A DNA stretch of 35,684 nt, taken from the NCBI GenBank assembly GCA_002027195.1, contig MWJO01000090.1, positions 1 through 35,684 of the forward strand. The letters are read 5' to 3'. Position 1 is the stretch's first letter; each line of letters opens with the position of its first letter. The notes beneath the pieces were generated by a model. That model was not told the origin of the DNA. It saw only the letters and a program-made list of their open reading frames with translations, and made no database searches. A program made the translations under genes and the position numbers. This document shows, piece after piece, positions 1-8,563 of the stretch. The stretch is from Streptomyces sp. GKU 895. GTDB taxonomy: Bacteria > Actinomycetota > Actinomycetes > Streptomycetales > Streptomycetaceae.

Positions 1-1
1 G

Positions 2-556
2 GCCGGTGAGGTCGCGGCGTATCTGGACGACTACGTGATGGGGCTGCACCATCACCACTCGCTGGAGGACGAGCTGATCTGGCCCCTGCTGCGGGCGCGG
101 GCCGCCGGGCAGGACGACCTGGTGGCCCGGATGGAGGACCAGCACGGCCACATAGACCGCACCTTGGCAGCGGTCGCCGAGTGGGCGCCGCAGTGGCGGG
201 GCTCGGCCGACAGCGTCGCCGGGCAGGAGCTCGCCCTGGCGCTGGAAGGGCACCGTCTCGCCCTCCTCGACCATCTGGACGACGAGGAGAAGCTGGTCCT
301 TCCGCTGGTCGCGGAGCATCTGACCGTCGCCGAGTGGGACGAGGTGGGCCGCCGCGGCCTGGAGACCCTGCCGAAGAACAAGGTCATGCTGGCCCTCGGC
401 GCGATCCTGGAGGACGCCACGGAGGACGAGCGGGCCTACTTCCTGGGCCGGGCACCGCTGCTGGGACGGCTGCTGTGGCGGTGGGTGGGGCGGCGCCAGT
501 ACGCCGCGTTCTGCCAGGCCATGCGGGGCCCGCTGGCCGGGGGGACGGGCCGGTGA
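2..556 (+). CDS. Hemerythrin HHE cation-binding domain protein (5' partial)
   Basis: The reading frame is open to the left edge of the window, so the true start lies upstream; the first in-frame GTG-ATG at 35-40 falls inside the domain. The visible part has the di-iron four-helix-bundle pattern: a His cluster followed by E (HHHHSLEDE, about residues 15-23 of the visible part), a QHGHID segment, and later HRLALLDHLDDEE. These would supply His/Glu/Asp ligands for a di-iron centre. Family members bind O2 or sense oxygen, NO or iron. No fused DNA-binding or signalling domain is visible. The stop TGA (554-556) overlaps the GTG start of the next gene (553-555), so the two are probably translationally coupled. 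Family confident; specific role unknown. Confidence 0.8.
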   Translation, partial: AGEVAAYLDDYVMGLHHHHSLEDELIWPLLRARAAGQDDLVARMEDQHGHIDRTLAAVAEWAPQWRGSADSVAGQELALALEGHRLALLDHLDDEEKLVLPLVAEHLTVAEWDEVGRRGLETLPKNKVMLALGAILEDATEDERAYFLGRAPLLGRLLWRWVGRRQYAAFCQAMRGPLAGGTGR

Positions 557-1528
557 CCCTCCTCGACTCCGCCCCCGTGCACGCCCTGGACGCCTACCGC
601 ACCTGCGAGTTCGTCACCCTGGGCCGGGACGGGACCCCGCTCGCCTGGCCGACGGCGGTGTGGCGCCGTGAGGACGGGACGCTGGTGCTGACCACGTCGC
701 TCGCCTTCGCGCAGAAGGCGCTGAACATCCGCCGGGACGGCCGCGTCGCGCTGCTGTTCTCCGATCCCACCGGCAGCGGTCTCACCGAAGCCCCGGAGAT
801 CTTCGTCGGCGGCACCGCCGAGTGCCCCGACGACATCAGGACGGGCCCGCAGGGCCTCGACGACTACTGGCGGATGCTCTTCGAGCGGCAGCCGCACAGC
901 CGGTCGTATCTCTCGCGCCCGATGCGGCGGCTGATGGACTGGTACTACCTGCGGCTCGTCATCACCGTCACCCCGGAGCAGCTGATCGTGCGCTCAGCCG
1001 GGGCGCCCCCCTTCCTGAAGGTGTCCGCCGGGCCGGACGGCTCGCCGCTGCCCGGCGCGGAGCAGCTCGCCCGCCATTCCACGGCGGTTCTCGCCGCCCG
1101 CGACGCCTCCGGGGGCGCCCGCGCTGGCCCGCACCCGGACCGCGCCCACGGTGGGCGGCTTCGCGGTGAGTCCGCCGGACGACCACGCGATGGAGTCCGG
1201 CCCCGCCTCGCTGCTGGTGCACCGGCACGACGAGAAGCTCAACCGGATGCGGAACGCGCTGGTCCGTGGCGAGTTGAGGCAGACCGACGACGGCTGGCTG
1301 CTCGTGCCCGGGAAGGTGCTGGAGCCCATGGGTTCGGGACGGCCGAGCGACGCGCTGCGGGTCCTGCGCCGCACCCAGCGGGCGACCGACCGCTACCTGC
1401 ACCGCCGTGGTCTGCCCCGGCCCCCGGTGGAGTGGGACCGGTTCCGCGTGCTCGCCGAGTCCGCCCGCCGGCACGGCACCCTCGACGAGGAAAGGCTGCG
1501 CACCACACTGCGCTCCCCGCACCACTGA
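553..1528 (+). CDS. Pyridoxamine 5'-phosphate oxidase-like (PNPOx/F420 split-barrel) protein, frameshifted
   Basis: The GTG start at 553 overlaps the upstream stop. The first about 190 residues resemble the split beta-barrel of PNPOx-like flavin- or F420-binding proteins: a CEFVTLGRDGTPLAWP strand pair, then ALNIRRDGRVALLFSD and EIFVGGTAEC. The frame then fails. Frame 1 becomes anomalous after the G5 run at 1111-1115, while frame 2 picks up a credible continuation (VGGFAVSPPDDHAMESG ... TLRSPHH) to the TGA at 1526-1528. Removing one G from the run gives one continuous protein of about 324 residues. The C-terminal part (from about residue 210) is basic and helical and I do not recognise it. 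Substrate and cofactor cannot be told from sequence. The frameshift is more likely a base-calling indel than decay. Confidence 0.7.
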
Positions 1529-1583
1529 CCCCCGCCTGTGGACAACCCCTGCCGCTGTCACACCCCACCGGTACCGTCGGATC

Positions 1584-3883
1584 ATGGCTCAACAGGCGGG
1601 GAACGCGACGGGCGAGCGGCGACTCGCCGTCCTCGAAGGCGTGCTGGAGCGCATCACGTACGCCAACGAGGAGAACGGCTACACCGTCGCGCGCGTGGAC
1701 ACCGGCCGGGGCGGCGGCGACCTCCTCACGGTCGTCGGCGCGCTGCTCGGCGCCCAGGTCGGCGAGTCCCTGCGCATGGAGGGCCGTTGGGGGTCCCACC
1801 CGCAGTACGGCAAGCAGTTCACCGTGGAGAACTACACGACCGTCCTGCCCGCCACCGTGCAGGGCATCCGCCGCTATCTCGGCTCCGGGCTGGTGAAGGG
1901 CATCGGCCCGGTCTTCGCCGACCGCATCACCCAGCACTTCGGCCTGGACACCCTGCGGATCATCGAGGAGGAGCCCAAGCGGCTCATCGAGGTCCCCGGC
2001 CTCGGCCCGAAGCGGACCAGGAAGATCGCCGACGCCTGGGAGGAGCAGAAGGCGATCAAGGAGGTCATGCTCTTCCTCCAGACCGTCGAGGTGTCCACGT
2101 CGATCGCGGTCCGGATCTACAAGAAGTACGGCGACGCCTCCATCTCCGTCGTCAAGAACCAGCCCTACCGGCTCGCCGCCGACGTCTGGGGCATCGGCTT
2201 CCTCACCGCCGACAAGATCGCCCAGTCCGTCGGCATCCCGCACGACAGCCCGGAGCGCGTGAAGGCAGGCCTTCAGTACGCGTTGTCGCAGGCCACCGAC
2301 CAGGGCAACTGCTACCTCCCCGAGGAGCGGCTGATCGCCGACGCGGTGAAGCTGCTCCAGGTCGACACCGGCCTGGTCATCGAGTGCCTCGCCGAACTCG
2401 CCGTGCCCGCGGAAGAAGGCGAGGACCCGGGAGTGGTGAGGGAGAAGGTCCCCGGGGAGCACGGCGAACCCGTCACCGCCGTCTATCTGGTCCCCTTCCA
2501 CCGCGCCGAACTCTCCCTCGCCGCCCAGCTGCTGCGCCTCCTGCGCACCGACGAGGACCGGATGCCGGGCTTCCGGGACGTGACCTGGGACAAGGCGCTG
2601 GCCTGGCTGAAGGGCCGTACGGGAGCCGAGCTGGCGCCCGAGCAGGAGGCCGCCGTGAAGCTGGCGCTGACCGAGAAGGTCGCCGTCCTGACCGGCGGAC
2701 CCGGCTGCGGCAAGTCCTTCACGGTCCGCTCGATCGTGGAGCTGGCCCGCGCCAAGAAGGCCAGGGTGGTGCTTACGGCCCCGACCGGCCGCGCCGCCAA
2801 GCGCCTCGCCGAGCTCACCGGCGCCGAGGCCTCCACCGTCCACCGCCTGCTGGAGCTGAAGCCGGGCGGTGACGCGGCCTACGACAAGGACCGCCCGCTC
2901 CAGGCCGACCTGGTGGTGGTCGACGAGGCCTCCATGCTGGACCTGCTGCTCGCCAACAAGCTGGTGAAGGCGGTGCCGCCGGGGGCGCATCTGCTGTTCG
3001 TGGGGGACGTGGACCAGCTGCCGTCCGTCGGCGCCGGTGAGGTGCTCCGGGACCTGCTCGCCGACGGCAGCCCCATCCCGGCGGTCCGCCTCACGCGCGT
3101 GTTCCGGCAGGCGCAGCAGTCCGGTGTGGTGACCAACGCGCACCGGATCAACGCCGGGCAGCATCCCGTCACCGACGGCATGAAGGACTTCTTCCTCTTC
3201 GTCGAGGACGACACCGAGGAGGCCGGGCGGCTCACGGTGGACGTGGCGGCCCGTCGGATTCCGGCCAAGTTCGGGCTCGACCCGCGCCGGGACGTCCAGG
3301 TGCTCGCGCCCATGCACCGCGGGCCGCCGGCGCGGGCAACCTCAACGGCCTGTTGCAGCAGGCCATCACGCCCGGCCGGCCCGACGTGCCGGAGAAGCGG
3401 TTCGGCGGCCGGGTCTTCCGGGTCGGCGACAAGGTCACCCAGATTCGCAACAATTACGAGAAGGGCAAGAACGGTGTCTTCAACGGCACCGTGGGCGTTG
3501 TCACCTCGCTCGACCCGGTCGACCAGCGCCTGACGGTGCTGACCGACGAGGACGAGGAGGTGCCGTACGAGTTCGACGAACTGGACGAGCTGGCCCACGC
3601 GTACGCGGTGACCATTCACCGCTCGCAGGGCAGTGAATATCCGGCCGTGGTGATCCCGGTCACCACCGGCGCCTGGATGATGCTCCAGCGGAACCTGCTG
3701 TACACGGCGGTCACCCGGGCCAAGAAGCTGGTCGTCCTGGTCGGTTCGCGCAAGGCGATAGGCCAGGCGGTGCGCACGGTCTCGGCGGGTCGGCGGTGCA
3801 CGGCTCTGGACTTCAGGCTCTCCCCGAAAAATGATCGATCAAATGAGTCACCTAGGTCACAGAGCCCTTCCGGAACCGGGTAG
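1584..3883 (+). CDS. recD2: RecD2-type SF1 DNA helicase, frameshifted near 3321
   Basis: ATP-dependent 5'-3' DNA helicase of the RecD2/YrrC family, the RecD-like enzymes found without RecBC. From N to C: an OB-like region; tandem helix-hairpin-helix motifs (GLVKGIGPVFADRI about 107-120 and VPGLGPKRTRKI about 135-146); Walker A GGPGCGKS at about 371; Walker B VVVDEAS at about 446; GDVDQLPSVG; and the UvrD-like C-terminal motifs TIHRSQGSE (about 677) and NLLYTAVTRAKK (about 703). The frame breaks at the GGG run 3321-3323. Adding one G restores HRGAAGAGNLNGLL and joins the frames, giving about 766 residues, close to the family length. ATG 1584 lies 7 nt after a TACCGT hexamer (1572-1577) and has no Shine-Dalgarno sequence, so the mRNA may be leaderless. 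No partner recombinase genes are adjacent. Confidence 0.9.
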
Positions 3884-3903
3884 GGGAGGGCAGGATGGGC
3901 AAG

Positions 3904-3926
3904 TTGGCGGCACTGAGTGCCGCCAA
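3904..3926. repeat. 23-bp perfect palindrome between recD2 and citA
   Basis: The arms TTGGCGGCACT and AGTGCCGCCAA are exact inverse complements around a single G. It starts 20 nt after the recD2 stop and 108 nt before the citA start. As RNA it could form a 9-bp stem with a 5-nt loop (weak terminator, no T tail). As DNA it looks like a dimer-binding operator. Which of the two it is cannot be decided from sequence. Confidence 0.55.
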
Positions 3927-4033
3927 TAGGCCCAATGGTCGACCCCCAGTGCACTCTCCTGCGCCGAATGGGGGATGGTAGAGACAGTCAGGGCAACCTC
4001 GAAGATGAGGCACAACGTCGGGTGAGGGAAGAC

Positions 4034-5323
4034 GTGAGCGACAACTCTGTAGTACTGCGGTACGGCGATGGCGAGTACACCTACCCGGTGATCGACAGCA
4101 CCGTCGGCGACAAGGGCTTCGACATCGGCAAGCTCCGCGCCCAGACCGGTCTGGTGACGCTGGACAGCGGCTACGGCAACACGGCCGCGTACAAATCGGC
4201 GATCACCTACCTCGACGGCGAGGCGGGCATCCTCCGCTACCGCGGCTACCCGATCGAGCAGCTGGCCGAGCGCTCCACCTTCCTGGAGGTGGCCTACCTG
4301 CTGATCAACGGCGAGCTGCCGACCGTCGACGAGCTCTCCGCGTTCAAGAACGAGATCACGCAGCACACCCTGCTGCACGAGGACGTCAAGAACTTCTACC
4401 GCGGCTTCCCGCGCGACGCCCACCCGATGGCCATGCTGTCGTCGGTCGTCTCCGCGCTGTCGACGTTCTACCAGGACAGCCACAACCCGTTCGACGAGAA
4501 GCAGCGCAACCTCTCGACGATCCGGCTGCTCGCCAAGCTTCCGACGATCGCGGCGTACGCGTACAAGAAGTCGATCGGTCACCCGTTCGTCTACCCGCGC
4601 AACGACCTGGGCTACGTCGAGAACTTCCTGCGGATGACCTTCTCGGTGCCGGCCCAGGAGTACGACCTCGACCCGGTCGTCGTCGCCGCGCTCGACAAGC
4701 TGCTGATCCTGCACGCCGACCACGAGCAGAACTGTTCGACCTCCACGGTCCGCCTCGTCGGCTCCTCCCAGGCGAACATGTTCGCGTCCATCTCGGCCGG
4801 CATCAACGCGCTGTGGGGCCCGCTGCACGGCGGCGCCAACCAGTCCGTGCTGGAGATGCTGGAGGGCATCCAGGCCTCCGGCGGTGACGTCGACTCCTTC
4901 ATCCGCAAGGTGAAGAACAAGGAGGACGGCGTCCGGCTGATGGGCTTCGGCCACCGGGTCTACAAGAACTTCGACCCGCGCGCGAAGATCATCAAGGCAG
5001 CGGCGCACGACGTCCTCTCGGCTCTCGGCAAGTCCGACGAGCTGCTGGACATCGCGCTGAAGCTGGAGGAGCACGCGCTCTCCGACGACTACTTCGTCTC
5101 GCGCAGCCTCTACCCGAACGTCGACTTCTACACGGGCCTCATCTACCGCGCGATGGGCTTCCCGACCGAGATGTTCACGGTCCTCTTCGCCCTCGGCCGC
5201 CTCCCGGGCTGGATCGCCCAGTGGCACGAGATGATCAAGGAGCCCGGCTCCCGCATCGGCCGCCCGCGCCAGATCTACACGGGCGTGGTCGAGCGCGACT
5301 TCGTACCGGTCGAGGAGCGCTGA
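4034..5323 (+). CDS. citA: Citrate synthase (type II)
   Basis: Condenses oxaloacetate and acetyl-CoA to citrate at the entry of the TCA cycle in the cytosol. The chosen start is GTG 4034, preceded by GAGGGA; it gives 429 residues beginning MSDNSVVLRYGDGEYTYP, matching the Streptomyces enzyme as I remember it. An upstream in-frame ATG (3917) would add 39 unlikely residues. Catalytic elements are present: GPLHGGANQ (His about 263), GFGHRVYKNFDP (His about 306) and the Asp of YPNVDFYTG (about 364), plus the RRP-like CoA/substrate end GSRIGRPRQIYTG. Monocistronic: a hairpin follows within 30 nt of the stop. The 150-nt leader contains a perfect 23-bp palindrome, a possible regulatory site. Confidence 0.96.
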   Translation: MSDNSVVLRYGDGEYTYPVIDSTVGDKGFDIGKLRAQTGLVTLDSGYGNTAAYKSAITYLDGEAGILRYRGYPIEQLAERSTFLEVAYLLINGELPTVDELSAFKNEITQHTLLHEDVKNFYRGFPRDAHPMAMLSSVVSALSTFYQDSHNPFDEKQRNLSTIRLLAKLPTIAAYAYKKSIGHPFVYPRNDLGYVENFLRMTFSVPAQEYDLDPVVVAALDKLLILHADHEQNCSTSTVRLVGSSQANMFASISAGINALWGPLHGGANQSVLEMLEGIQASGGDVDSFIRKVKNKEDGVRLMGFGHRVYKNFDPRAKIIKAAAHDVLSALGKSDELLDIALKLEEHALSDDYFVSRSLYPNVDFYTGLIYRAMGFPTEMFTVLFALGRLPGWIAQWHEMIKEPGSRIGRPRQIYTGVVERDFVPVEER

Positions 5324-5350
5324 CCGTTGCGCTGAGCCGCAGCACTACTG

Positions 5351-5381
5351 GGCCCCGCATGCCGATGCCGGCTGCGGGGCC
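5351..5381 (+). terminator. Hairpin after citA
   Basis: The arms GGCCCCGC (5351-5358) and GCGGGGCC (5374-5381) pair perfectly around a 15-nt loop, 27 nt after the citA stop. There is no strong U tract, which is common for Streptomyces terminators. Confidence 0.7.
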
Positions 5382-5417
5382 TCGTCGTATGCCGGGAAAG
5401 TGAACGGTGCAAAGAAG

Positions 5418-5466
5418 AAGGCGCCCTGGCGGCGGTCCCCCCACGGGCCGACGTCCAGGGCGCCTT
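5418..5466. terminator. 12-bp inverted repeat, probable second or bidirectional terminator
   Basis: AAGGCGCCCTGG (5418-5429) pairs perfectly with CCAGGGCGCCTT (5455-5466) around a 25-nt loop. The A-rich left and T-containing right flanks would let it act on both strands. The loop contains CCCCCCACGGG (5437-5447), repeated outside the stem at 5486-5496. Confidence 0.6.
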
Positions 5467-5598
5467 CCCATGTCCCGGTGCGGATTCCCCCCACGGGATC
5501 CGGCCGGGCGTCTGTGAGAAAACAGCGCCTGAATCGCTGTGTTGAGCAGAACGAGCAGAACTCGTCGTACTCCTACTGTGTACCGCTGTGTGCGATCT

Positions 5599-5657
5599 GC
5601 CGGGACAGCGCACGGTCGGGAGGGCCGCTCAAAGCTTCCCGTCGTGCCTGTCCCGGC
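5599..5657. other. Long stable hairpin (possible sRNA or terminator)
   Basis: Three stacked helices. GCCGGGACAG (5599-5608) pairs with CTGTCCCGGC (5648-5657). GCACG (5610-5614) pairs with CGTGC (5643-5647). CGGGAGG (5617-5623) pairs with CTTCCCG (5635-5641) with one G-U. That is 22 base pairs with one bulge, a small internal loop and an 11-nt apical loop. No T tract follows. It is about 280 nt after citA and about 260 nt beyond the copA stop, so it belongs to neither in an obvious way. Confidence 0.5.
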
Positions 5658-5914
5658 AACGCATCTCTGAGGAAGTCCCCCAAGACATCCCCAGATGCCA
5701 GGAAGCGCCCCCCAAGACGCGGCCTGACATCGCCAACTTAGACCTTCGAACCCCTTCGATGGTTACGTTCACATCACTGTGATCTGCGTCTCTTGCATTT
5801 GTCCGTTTGGTGCGCAAGGGGTCGAATCGTCGATCGGGCCCCAAGCGTAAGGATGATGCGCGAGCCTTGTGAAGAGCTTATGTGAGCCTCGCGCCGGACT
5901 CCAGAGGGTCCCGC

Positions 5915-8134
5915 CTAACGGAATGACCGCAATCGCAGGCTGTTCGTCACGACGAACACCGAGGAGAACGCCATCGCGGCGCCCGCGATCATCGGGTTCA
6001 GCAGTCCCGCGGCGGCCAGCGGCAGCGCCGCCACGTTGTAGCCGAACGCCCACACCAGGTTCCCCTTGATCGTGGCCAGCGTCCGCCGCGACAGCCGGAT
6101 GGCGTCCGCGGCCACCCGCAGATCCCCGCGCACCAGCGTCAGATCCCCCGCCTCGATCGCCGCGTCCGTGCCGGTCCCCATCGCGAGCCCCAGGTCGGCC
6201 GCGGCGAGCGCGGCGGCGTCGTTGACCCCGTCGCCGACCATGGCGACGACCCGTCCCTCGCCCTGCAACCGCCGTACGGCGTCGACCTTGTCCTCGGGCA
6301 GCACCTCGGCCACGACCCGCGTGATCCCGACCCGCTCGGCCACGGCCTGGGCGACCGTCCGGTTGTCCCCGGTCAGCAGCACCGGCGTGAGCCCGAGCGC
6401 CCGCAGCTCCCGTACCGCCTCGGCGCTGGTCTCCTTCACCGCGTCCGCGACGGCCACGACACCGCGTGCCACCCCGTCCCAGCCGACCACGACGGCCGTA
6501 CGACCGCCCCTCTCGGCCTCGTCCCTGGCGCGGGCCACCTCCTCCGGCAACGTGTCGAAGAGGCGCCCCACGGCCACGTCATGGCCCTCCACGCGCCCGC
6601 GCACGCCCCGCCCGGGGACGTTCACGAACCCCTCGACCGCCGGCAGCGGCCCCACCCGCTCCTCGGCCCCGGCGGCGACCGCCCGGGCGACGGGATGCTC
6701 GGAGGCGTGCTCCACGGCGCCCGCGAGCCGCAGCACCCGCTTCTCGTCGGCGCCCCGGACGGCGTACACCTCCTGGAGGGTCATCCGGCCGGTGGTGACC
6801 GTTCCCGTCTTGTCGAGGACGACGGTGTCGACGCGGCGCGTGTGCTCCAGCACCTCGGGGCCCTTGATGAGGATGCCGAGCTGGGCGCCGCGGCCCGTGC
6901 CGACCATCAGGGCGGTCGGGGTGGCCAGGCCCAGCGCGCACGGGCAGGCGATGATCAGGACGGCGACGGCCGCGGTGAACGCGGCGGCCAGGTCACCGGT
7001 CGCGCCGAGCCATCCGCCGAAGGTGGCGACGGCGATCACGATGACCGCCGGCACGAAGACGGCCGAGATCCGGTCGGCGAGCCGCTGCACCTCGGCCTTG
7101 CCGTTCTGCGCCTCCTCGACCAGCTTCGCCATCCGCGCGAGCTGCGTGTCCGCGCCCACGCGCGTGGCCTCGACGACGAGACGCCCGCCGGCGTTCACGG
7201 TCGCGCCCGCGACCGCGTCCCCGACCGTCACGTCCACCGGCACCGACTCGCCGGTCAGCATGGCCGCGTCCACGGCGGAGGCGCCCTCGACGACGGTGCC
7301 GTCGGTGGCGATCTTCTCGCCGGGGCGGACGACGAAACGGTCCCCGACCGCGAGGCGGTCGACCGGGACGCGGAACTCGCGGCCGTCCCGCAGGACCGTC
7401 ACGTCCTTCGCGCCCAGCTCCATCAGGGCCCGCAGGGCCGCGCCCGCCCGGCGCTTGGAGCGGGCCTCCAGGTAGCGGCCGAGCAGAAGGAACGTCGTGA
7501 CGCCCGCGGCCACTTCGAGGTAGATCGTGGCGGCGCTGTCCGTCCGGGAGACGGTGAACGTGAACGCGTCCTTCATGCCCGCCATGCCCGCGTCCCCGAA
7601 GAACAGCGCCCACAGCGACCAGCCGTACGCGGCCAGCGTGCCCAGCGAGACGAGGGTGTCCATGGTGGCCGCGCCGTGCCGCAGGTTGGTCCAGGCGGCC
7701 CGGTGGAAGGGCAGCCCGCCCCAGACGACGACGGGGGAGGCGAGGGTGAGGGCCAGCCACTGCCAGTCGTCGAACTGGAGGGCCGGGATCATCGACAGCA
7801 GGACGACGGGCACGGCGAGGAGAGCGGAGACGACGAGCCGCTGCCGCAGCGACGCCGGCTCCGGGTCCTCGTGCGGAGCGGGCTCGGCCGCCGGGGGCGC
7901 GGGCTCCTCGGCCGTGTATCCCGTCTTCACCACCGTCGCGATGAGATCCGCGACCTCGACACCCTCGGCGTAGGTGACCTTCGCCTTCTCCGTCGCGTAG
8001 TTGACGGTGGCGGTCACGCCGTCCATCCGATTGAGCTTCTTCTCCACGCGGGCGGCGCAGGAGGCGCAGGTCATGCCGCCGATGAGGAGTTCGACCTCGC
8101 CGGGCGGAGCTATCGGGGCGGTGGTGCCGGACAT
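5915..8134 (-). CDS. copA: Copper-translocating P1B-type ATPase
   Basis: Inner-membrane Cu(I) exporter of 739 residues driven by ATP. From the N-terminus: one heavy-metal-associated domain with GGMTCASC (Cys23, Cys26); a Pro/Glu-rich linker (about 75-95); paired membrane helices; the actuator loop with TGES; and the Cu-site CPC motif in the sixth helix (Cys396-Pro-Cys398). Then the phosphorylation motif DKTGT (Asp441), the SEHPVA motif diagnostic of P1B ATPases, TGDN, GDGVNDAA (about 634) and two final helices. CPC plus SEHP indicates Cu(I) rather than Zn/Cd. ATG 8134 is preceded by GGAG. It lies 24 nt after copZ and is presumably co-transcribed from the CsoR-type promoter upstream of copZ. 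Confidence 0.96.
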   Translation of the reverse strand: MSGTTAPIAPPGEVELLIGGMTCASCAARVEKKLNRMDGVTATVNYATEKAKVTYAEGVEVADLIATVVKTGYTAEEPAPPAAEPAPHEDPEPASLRQRLVVSALLAVPVVLLSMIPALQFDDWQWLALTLASPVVVWGGLPFHRAAWTNLRHGAATMDTLVSLGTLAAYGWSLWALFFGDAGMAGMKDAFTFTVSRTDSAATIYLEVAAGVTTFLLLGRYLEARSKRRAGAALRALMELGAKDVTVLRDGREFRVPVDRLAVGDRFVVRPGEKIATDGTVVEGASAVDAAMLTGESVPVDVTVGDAVAGATVNAGGRLVVEATRVGADTQLARMAKLVEEAQNGKAEVQRLADRISAVFVPAVIVIAVATFGGWLGATGDLAAAFTAAVAVLIIACPCALGLATPTALMVGTGRGAQLGILIKGPEVLEHTRRVDTVVLDKTGTVTTGRMTLQEVYAVRGADEKRVLRLAGAVEHASEHPVARAVAAGAEERVGPLPAVEGFVNVPGRGVRGRVEGHDVAVGRLFDTLPEEVARARDEAERGGRTAVVVGWDGVARGVVAVADAVKETSAEAVRELRALGLTPVLLTGDNRTVAQAVAERVGITRVVAEVLPEDKVDAVRRLQGEGRVVAMVGDGVNDAAALAAADLGLAMGTGTDAAIEAGDLTLVRGDLRVAADAIRLSRRTLATIKGNLVWAFGYNVAALPLAAAGLLNPMIAGAAMAFSSVFVVTNSLRLRSFR

Positions 8135-8158
8135 GGCGGGTACTCCGGGAGGTGGCGG

Positions 8159-8392
8159 TCAGGCCTTGCCGACGAGCTCGAAGCCGGCCTCGTCGACCGC
8201 CGCGCGCACGGCTTCGTCGTCGAGTTCGGCGGCGGAGACGACGGTGACCTCGCCGGTGGAGGCGACGGCCTTCACGGAGCTGACGCCGGGGAGCTCGGAG
8301 ATCTCGCCGGAGACCGAGCCCTCGCAGTGGCCGCAGCTCATGCCGCTCACCTTGTAGACGGTGGTGACCTGGGTGTCGCTCTGGGCGGTCAT
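8159..8392 (-). CDS. copZ: Copper chaperone, heavy-metal-associated domain
   Basis: A 77-residue ferredoxin-like metallochaperone with the Cu(I)-binding motif GMSCGHC (Cys20, Cys23). The CGHC form is common in actinobacterial copper chaperones. It would carry Cu(I) to the N-terminal domain of the CopA encoded 24 nt downstream. I chose ATG 8392 because GAGGAG lies 5-10 nt upstream and the family starts there; the longer frame to 8455 would run into the promoter. First gene of the operon, directly behind a CsoR-type operator. Confidence 0.95.
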   Translation of the reverse strand: MTAQSDTQVTTVYKVSGMSCGHCEGSVSGEISELPGVSSVKAVASTGEVTVVSAAELDDEAVRAAVDEAGFELVGKA

Positions 8393-8455
8393 CTCGTTCT
8401 CCTCTTCGAGGCGTGTGGGTGCTACGGGACCCGCGGTGGCGTCCACGTACCCCAC

Positions 8456-8483
8456 ACTATACCCCTAGGGGGTATTTCTCCAA
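8456..8483 (-). promoter_or_regulatory. copZ-copA promoter with CsoR operator
   Basis: The dyad ATACCCCTAGGGGGTAT (8459-8475; 7-bp arms around TAG) matches the known CsoR-type copper-responsive operator. On the minus strand it sits in the spacer between TTGGAG (-35, 8478-8483) and TATAGT (-10, 8456-8461), 16 nt apart. Bound apo-CsoR would block polymerase, and Cu(I) would release it (family knowledge). No csoR gene lies in the window, so the repressor must act in trans. Confidence 0.9.
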
Positions 8484-8563
8484 GAAGGATCTCGCCCCGG
8501 CCGGTGCCCGCACCCAGGGCGGCCCGAACGGTGATTTACCGGACTTCATGGTAGATACCGATC

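Larger units (their letters stand above)
5324..5914. other. 591-nt non-coding region between citA and copA
   Basis: I see no convincing gene here; the short open frames have poor Streptomyces codon use and cross hairpins. It holds the two citA-side hairpins, a long imperfect hairpin (5599-5657), and a near-duplicate of about 16-18 nt (5671-5686 and 5701-5718, GGAAG...CCCCCAAGAC). It also has a TCACA-N4-TGTGA dyad (5769-5782) in an AT-richer stretch. A weak 7-bp hairpin (5858-5864 with 5888-5894) lies just past the copA stop and may terminate that operon. A small RNA gene is possible but unproven. Confidence 0.5.

Noticed and set aside
1239..3317. Minus-strand open frame of 692 codons opposite recD2
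   Set aside because: Shadow frame of a high-GC gene. The plus strand shows full helicase motifs.
5418..5466. IS element end
   Set aside because: The perfect 12-bp inverted repeat has no transposase or target duplication beside it; a terminator explains it better.
5400..5741. Plus-strand open frame of 113 codons after citA
   Set aside because: No ribosome site, mixed codon use, and it crosses two strong hairpins.
6066..7475. Plus-strand open frame of 469 codons opposite copA
   Set aside because: Ser/Thr/Arg-rich shadow with no domains; copA is certain on the other strand.
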